A DNA stretch of 64,000 nucleotides, taken from positions 65,319,800-65,383,799 of the forward strand of contig NC_083341.1 of assembly GCF_019175385.1 (NCBI RefSeq), in the 5' to 3' direction. Both the position numbers and the translations under genes were made by a program. Below are positions 59,979 to 64,000 of this stretch, one piece after another (within the stretch, counting starts at the first letter, position 1; every line of letters begins with the position of its first letter). Under the pieces are notes generated by a model. It saw nothing but the letters and a program-made list of their open reading frames with translations. It was not told the DNA's origin and made no database searches. Source of the stretch: Lycium barbarum (taxonomy: Eukaryota; Streptophyta; Magnoliopsida; Solanales; Solanaceae).

Positions 59979-60702
59979 GAGAATTTTACATAAATGACTA
60001 CACTTTGGGGGTTTAAATTTTGTCATAGCTACAGTTTCAATATTTACATTGCGTAGCTACAGTTACCCCGTTGTATTCGAAAAATGGCTCGCTGTATTCA
60101 TAAAACGGCCTAGCTGTATTCATGAATACAGCGAATAAAAAAAATTCAAAAATTCTTTTCACTGTATTCAAGTCATATGTATTCAACTCAACTGTATTCA
60201 TGTCAAATGTATTCATCTATAACTACTTTTACATTGTATTTTAAACCGATTGTATACAAAAAAAAAAAAAATCCTTCAAAATACACCCCAAAACACAGAA
60301 TTTTGCACTAAAAAAATTAATAAATGCACTAAAAAATTGAATACAAGAAATAAATTTCACTATATTCATTTGTATACACTTCAAAATTCACTGTATTCAT
60401 TTGTATACAAGAAATAAAATTAACGAATACACTCAAAACTGAATACAAGAAATAAAATTCCGGCCAAATTCTGGCAATATCTGGTTGTTTCCAACCAGAT
60501 ATGACCACTGCGGAGTTGTAAGTCGTCGTCGTCAGAAGCGAGAGAGACGGCGAACAACAACAACAACCACGGCCAACAGCAACAACATAGAACTCAACAA
60601 CAACAAAGTTAGCGTAGATTGGCCATCTGTTGAAGACACAAAAATCAACACAGATCCAAAAAATCAACACAGATCCATACAAATCCGAGAATGAGAGAAG
60701 GA

Positions 60703-60712
<10 letters not shown>

Positions 60713-60762
<50 letters not shown>
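60713..60762. repeat. (GA)n microsatellite
   Basis: About 25 repeats of GA. A second tract is at 60851-60894. Confidence 0.95.
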
Positions 60763-60765
<3 letters not shown>

Positions 60766-60849
60766 GTCGTTTGATTGGGCTCCGGTAGAGCTCCGCCGGA
60801 AAAGATGACCGGCGGCGGCTCAAAATGTTAGAGAGAGAGAGAAGACAAC

Positions 60850-60850
<1 letters not shown>

Positions 60851-60894
<44 letters not shown>
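60851..60894. repeat. (GA)n microsatellite, second tract
   Basis: About 22 repeats of GA, preceded by a similar 'gttagagagagagagaa' context. Confidence 0.95.
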
Positions 60895-60896
<2 letters not shown>

Positions 60897-61056
60897 TGGA
60901 GGAGAACGTTAGAGAGAGGAGGAGAAGGACGAAGTAGCTAATAAGTGTCATTAACATACAACTTTTAGCTATGAGGAGTAATTAATATAAACTATAGCTA
61001 CTAAATATAATTACCTACACTAGTTTGCCATACCATATAGATTTCCCAAAAATAAT

Positions 61057-61550
61057 ATCACACTTTTCTTTTAGTCTGTCTAAAAAAGAATGATATATTT
61101 TTATATTTAGAAATCATTTAACTTGAACTACTCTTTTTACCTTTAATGAAATGATTTAAATCCACACAAATATCGATGACTTGTTTTAGACCACAAGTTT
61201 CAAAGATCTTTCTTTTCTTTTTTAAACGTTGTGCCTAGGTAAACTATGTCACATAAATTAGGACAGAGATAGTACCTTTTAGTAATATAATTATGAAATT
61301 TTTATTATAGAAAGTATTATAATTCAATTAATTGGAAATATCAATAAATTATTTTACTTAGTCCGCTTCTCCCATATATGACTTTCCTGGTTTGGTTCTC
61401 CAATTGAAAGATTTGAAATACACCTTGTCCTACTGAGTTTCATGTCATCATTTTTTTCTACTCAACAATACTGAAAAGCGTTTTCATGTGTTAGCATCTG
61501 TTATAGTCTTAAATTTTTAAGTATAGACCAACTTCATCATTTTAGGAAAA
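61057..61550. other. gene-free AT-rich spacer
   Basis: No coding region, RNA gene or repeat structure that I can support. Confidence 0.5.
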
Positions 61551-62300
61551 TATGACCGTTTATATTTCGTCTTCTTGATTTTATTCCTCATTAGTTGTGT
61601 GAGACGTATGTGTCTAAAATTAGTGCATTTTTATCCTTACCTAAAGGTATAAGTTTTAAATCTTTTAGTTTTATGACTTCTTTAGCGGTTTTTGTGTTCA
61701 ATTTAAATCGTTATTTCTTTTTTCCTGAATTTCTCTTCTTTAGATTTTCTCTAAGCGTACCTCTATCATTTTCTGAACTTATTATCATTATTTAAATGTC
61801 CTTTTTTTTTTGCGATTGTCTCCTACTTCTTCACATGGACCCCGCCTTAATTTTTTTTCAATTGTCTCCTAATTCTTCACATGGACCCCATCTTATTTTT
61901 TTTTTATTTCTTTTATTACTATTATAGAAGAGTGGATTGACGACCAAATCTACTCTTCTATAAATTCATCATTTTAAGAAAATATGACCATTTATATTTC
62001 GTTTTCTTGATGTTATTCCTCATTATTTGTGTGAGACGTATGTGTCTGAAATTAGTGCATTTTTATCCTTACCCAAAGGTATAAGTTTTAAATCTTTTGG
62101 TTTTATGACTTCTTTAGCGGTTTTTGTATTCAATTTAAATTGTTATTTCTTTTTTCCTGAATTTCTCTAAGCGTACCTTTACCATTTAAATTTTTTTTTT
62201 CAATTGTCTCCTAATTCATCACGTGGACCTCACCTTTTTTTTTTATTATACTATTATAAAAGAGTGGGTTGACGACCAAACCCACTCTTCTATAATAGTT
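61551..62300. repeat. tandem duplication, period 432 bp, with hairpins
   Basis: TATGACC..TTTATATTTCG at 61551 recurs at 61983, and more than 200 bp after it are closely similar in both copies. A shorter word ATTGTCTCCTAATTCTTCAC recurs at about 61861, with relatives at 61816 and 62201. Each unit ends in a stem-loop: 61922-61938 with 61947-61963, and 62250-62270 with 62279-62299. Confidence 0.85.
62250..62299. repeat. 21-bp-arm hairpin
   Basis: Arms 62250-62270 and 62279-62299 are complementary except for one position that would be a G-U pair in RNA; the loop is GACGACCA. The related hairpin in the first unit has 17-bp arms with one mismatch and the same loop type. Confidence 0.85.
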
Positions 62301-62778
62301 AAAATGAAAATTTTGTTTTGGTCCGAGTTATAACATGGTCGTCTCTTTTGGTATTTAAAATTCTTCATTATTGGCAAACTTTGCTTTTGCTCATGTAATA
62401 TTTGTTTTGGGTATTGAAAATTCTCCATATCCCGGAAGAAGCCATATTTTCGACTATTCTGGATTAACTTGTAAGGAAAATATATGTGCAAAAGAAACAT
62501 TTATACGAATTTAGCCTGTGGACAATGAACTCATACTTTTTTATTTCAATTTTTTTTGTTGTTTTTGTGTGTTCAAAACCAGCTCAATCTCTTAACAGTT
62601 ATCACTGGATTTGTTGTTTACACCAATAGAAGCCCAAAGACATTAAACTTTATTTCAGTATTAATAATGTACTTCTTAAGATACACTCGTTATTACTTAC
62701 CCATTAATGTGTTATATTAACTTGTACATATCTAATTAGATCTAGTATTTTTAACATAGACTATTCTTTACTACGGAC
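62301..62778. other. gene-free spacer
   Basis: No gene recognised. 62771-62778 (CTACGGAC) is the left TSD of the hAT-like element. Confidence 0.5.
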
Positions 62779-63483
62779 TAGAGGTGTGCAAAAACCGATT
62801 TAACCGATAAACTGAACCAATAAAAACATTATTGGTTTAACGATATCGGGTTATTGGGTTAACGGTTTATAATCAGTTTTGTAAAAAACTTTATTGGGTT
62901 ATCAGTTCGGTTTCCGGTTTTAAGGATTTAGTTAATGGTTAAACCGATAACCCAATAAGCTTATATTAAAATTACATTTTTATCCCTAATTATATATAGT
63001 GGCTTTAAATTTTAATTTTTAAATACAAACCTATTTCTAAATTACTTACCGCATGCACGCTCATTCTCTCAAAGTCTCAATTCTCATACGAAACTGGGGC
63101 TTCCTAAGTTTTTCTGTCTCTGCCTCTTCTCACTTCTCAAATGAACAAATGGGGATGGCCTTGTTTATGAACTGTGAATTGGCCTTGTTTTGTTTTTGAA
63201 AGATTGCCACAGTGCATTTTATGTTTTTTGTCTTGTAATTTGTGTAGATTTCATCAATTAAGGCAGTGTATATATGAACATATGAAAACAAAAGAAAGCA
63301 AAAAAAAAAAAAAAACTAGCGGAGCATTTTCTTATTAGTTAAACCAAAAACCGAACCGTTAAGGACCAAAAACCGATAAACCGAAAACCGTTAACGAATA
63401 TCTTATCGGTTTGGTTTTGGTTTAGAATATTCACAAACCAAAAAATCGATAAACCGAACCGAACAAACCGATAAGCATCCCTA
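62779..63483. mobile_element. non-autonomous hAT-like element (705 bp) with 8-bp TSD
   Basis: Flanked by CTACGGAC (62771-62778) and CTACAGAC (63484-63491), an 8-bp duplication with one mismatch. Ends TAGAGGTGTGCAAAAACCGA and (reverse complement) TAGGGATGCTTATCGGT, the short 'tAGRGRTG' type TIR of hAT elements. Subterminal regions at both ends are crowded with ACCGATAAACCGA-like words in both orientations, which in hAT elements are transposase binding sites. No transposase frame. Confidence 0.85.
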
Positions 63484-63491
63484 CTACAGAC

Positions 63492-63781
63492 ACGTTTAAA
63501 TGATATAAGTGTTTTCGATGCGTCCCTTGAATTTCCATAGATATATGTTTAATTGAGTATCCTAATTAGGGTTCTCATAAATCTTTCCTAGCTTGCTGCA
63601 CTTCAAAGACAAGTTAAAAAATATTTTCTATATGAACAGAATCTGAATCATAAGTGTGTATCCTTGAGAAGAAATTAAATATAAAGATTTCAGCTAAAAG
63701 GGAAAAAAAAGAGTTCATATTCTACATCCTAATAGTGTAAATCTCTTTCATAATACTGATCACATTATAGTTAAAGATGAC
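63492..63781. other. gene-free spacer
   Basis: No gene recognised. The end (63767-63781) is the left TSD of the SINE. Confidence 0.5.
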
Positions 63782-63919
63782 GGTAGGGATTTAGTAGCTC
63801 AGTTGGTTGGCTACCAGAACTTTCACTTTGTTGGTGAGGGTTCAAATCCTCACGTTGTAATCCCCTCCCTCAGTTCCCTTTCCCCTGCCCCTATGTAATA
63901 AAAACAATTTAAAAAAAAA
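63782..63919 (+). mobile_element. tRNA-derived SINE, 138 bp, with 15-bp TSD
   Basis: Flanked by a perfect ATAGTTAAAGATGAC (63767-63781 and 63920-63934). The tRNA-like head has Pol III box A TAGCTCAGTTGG (63795-63806) and box B GGTTCAAATCC (63839-63849), with an intact T-stem GTGAG/CTCAC. A pyrimidine-rich tRNA-unrelated body and an A-rich tail follow. Long variable TSDs and an A tail indicate target-primed reverse transcription by a LINE. It resembles Solanaceae SINEs; the exact family is not assigned. Confidence 0.9.
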
Positions 63920-64000
63920 ATAGTTAAAGATGACTATTCATAATAAGTAAAATTAATTAACCTAAAAGAGTAAGATAAAACTTACTTTTGAAGGTCATTT

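Larger units (their letters stand above)
59979..61047. mobile_element. non-autonomous Mutator-like element (1069 bp) with 9-bp TSD
   Basis: Flanked by AAAAATAAT at 59970-59978 and 61048-61056. Imperfect termini GAGAATTTTACATAAATG and (reverse complement) GGGAAATCTATATGGTATGG. The left half is rich in TGTATTCA words (about a dozen between 60070 and 60440). The right half has two (GA)n tracts. A 'tagctac/tagctat' word recurs in both ends. No transposase; frames over the GA tract are low-complexity. Confidence 0.75.

Noticed and set aside
60329..60823. 164-codon open frame on the minus strand
   Set aside because: Its middle is poly-Leu/Ser from the (GA)n tract, it lies inside a Mutator-like element and shows no recognisable domain.
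61595..61795. 66-codon plus-strand frame
   Set aside because: Low-complexity Phe/Ser translation inside the 432-bp duplication; the second unit does not keep the frame.
63782..63865. Functional tRNA gene
   Set aside because: Box A, box B and the T stem are present, but the acceptor and anticodon stems do not pair and the unit has an A-rich tail and long TSDs, so it is a SINE.

Overview
This window is plant nuclear DNA made almost entirely of transposable elements. I see no intact host gene. The LTR families, the tRNA-Met-type primer sites, a DUF7745-like gene fragment and a tRNA-derived SINE suggest an asterid dicot, most likely Solanaceae. That is inference from family resemblance, not a database result.

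The core is a stack of Ty3/gypsy insertions, mostly Tekay/Del-like chromoviruses, which can be peeled apart by matching 5-bp target site duplications (TSDs). The youngest large element, E, is complete (19053-28994, plus strand; two 2377-bp LTRs; TSD ATCAT). E sits inside the 3' LTR of element B (18438-42304, minus strand; TSD ATTGA). B's reverse transcriptase is also split by a solo LTR of family D (33754-37188, TSD CACTT). B itself sits inside the 5' LTR of an old element C (17639-18437 plus 42305-50511, plus strand). To the left, minus-strand element A (12591-17638) abuts C. A is broken inside its RT by the 3' end of a Tat/Athila-like element (9720-12590, plus), which is in turn cut by a family-D element, D1 (LTR 6500-9719, minus). 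D1's internal side (5013-6499) carries a 5S-rRNA-derived sequence. It is followed leftward by a rearranged small element, F (1788-5012, plus), and by a DUF7745/plant-mobile-domain-like pseudogene (1-1231, minus).

The right part, from 50.5 kb on, has no gag-pol. It holds two solo LTRs (51202-54349, TSD TGGGC; 54628-57751, TSD CCATA), a foldback-type inverted repeat that received both of them, two Mutator-like non-autonomous elements with 9-bp TSDs (58252-59353; 59979-61047), a 432-bp tandem duplication with hairpins, a 705-bp hAT-like element (62779-63483) and a SINE with a 15-bp TSD (63782-63919).

The most interesting structural signal is in the LTR promoters. Several LTR families carry a block of short inverted GC-rich words upstream of the promoter or leader region; where a TATA-like word is visible the block lies just upstream of it. 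The odd palindrome TACGGWCCGTA is shared by three Tekay-type LTRs and by the Tat/Athila-type LTR, while other LTRs use a different word in the same place. Every polyprotein here is broken by stops or frameshifts, so nothing in the window looks autonomous. E is the nearest: one continuous frame with six stops, and an intact integrase DD35E triad.
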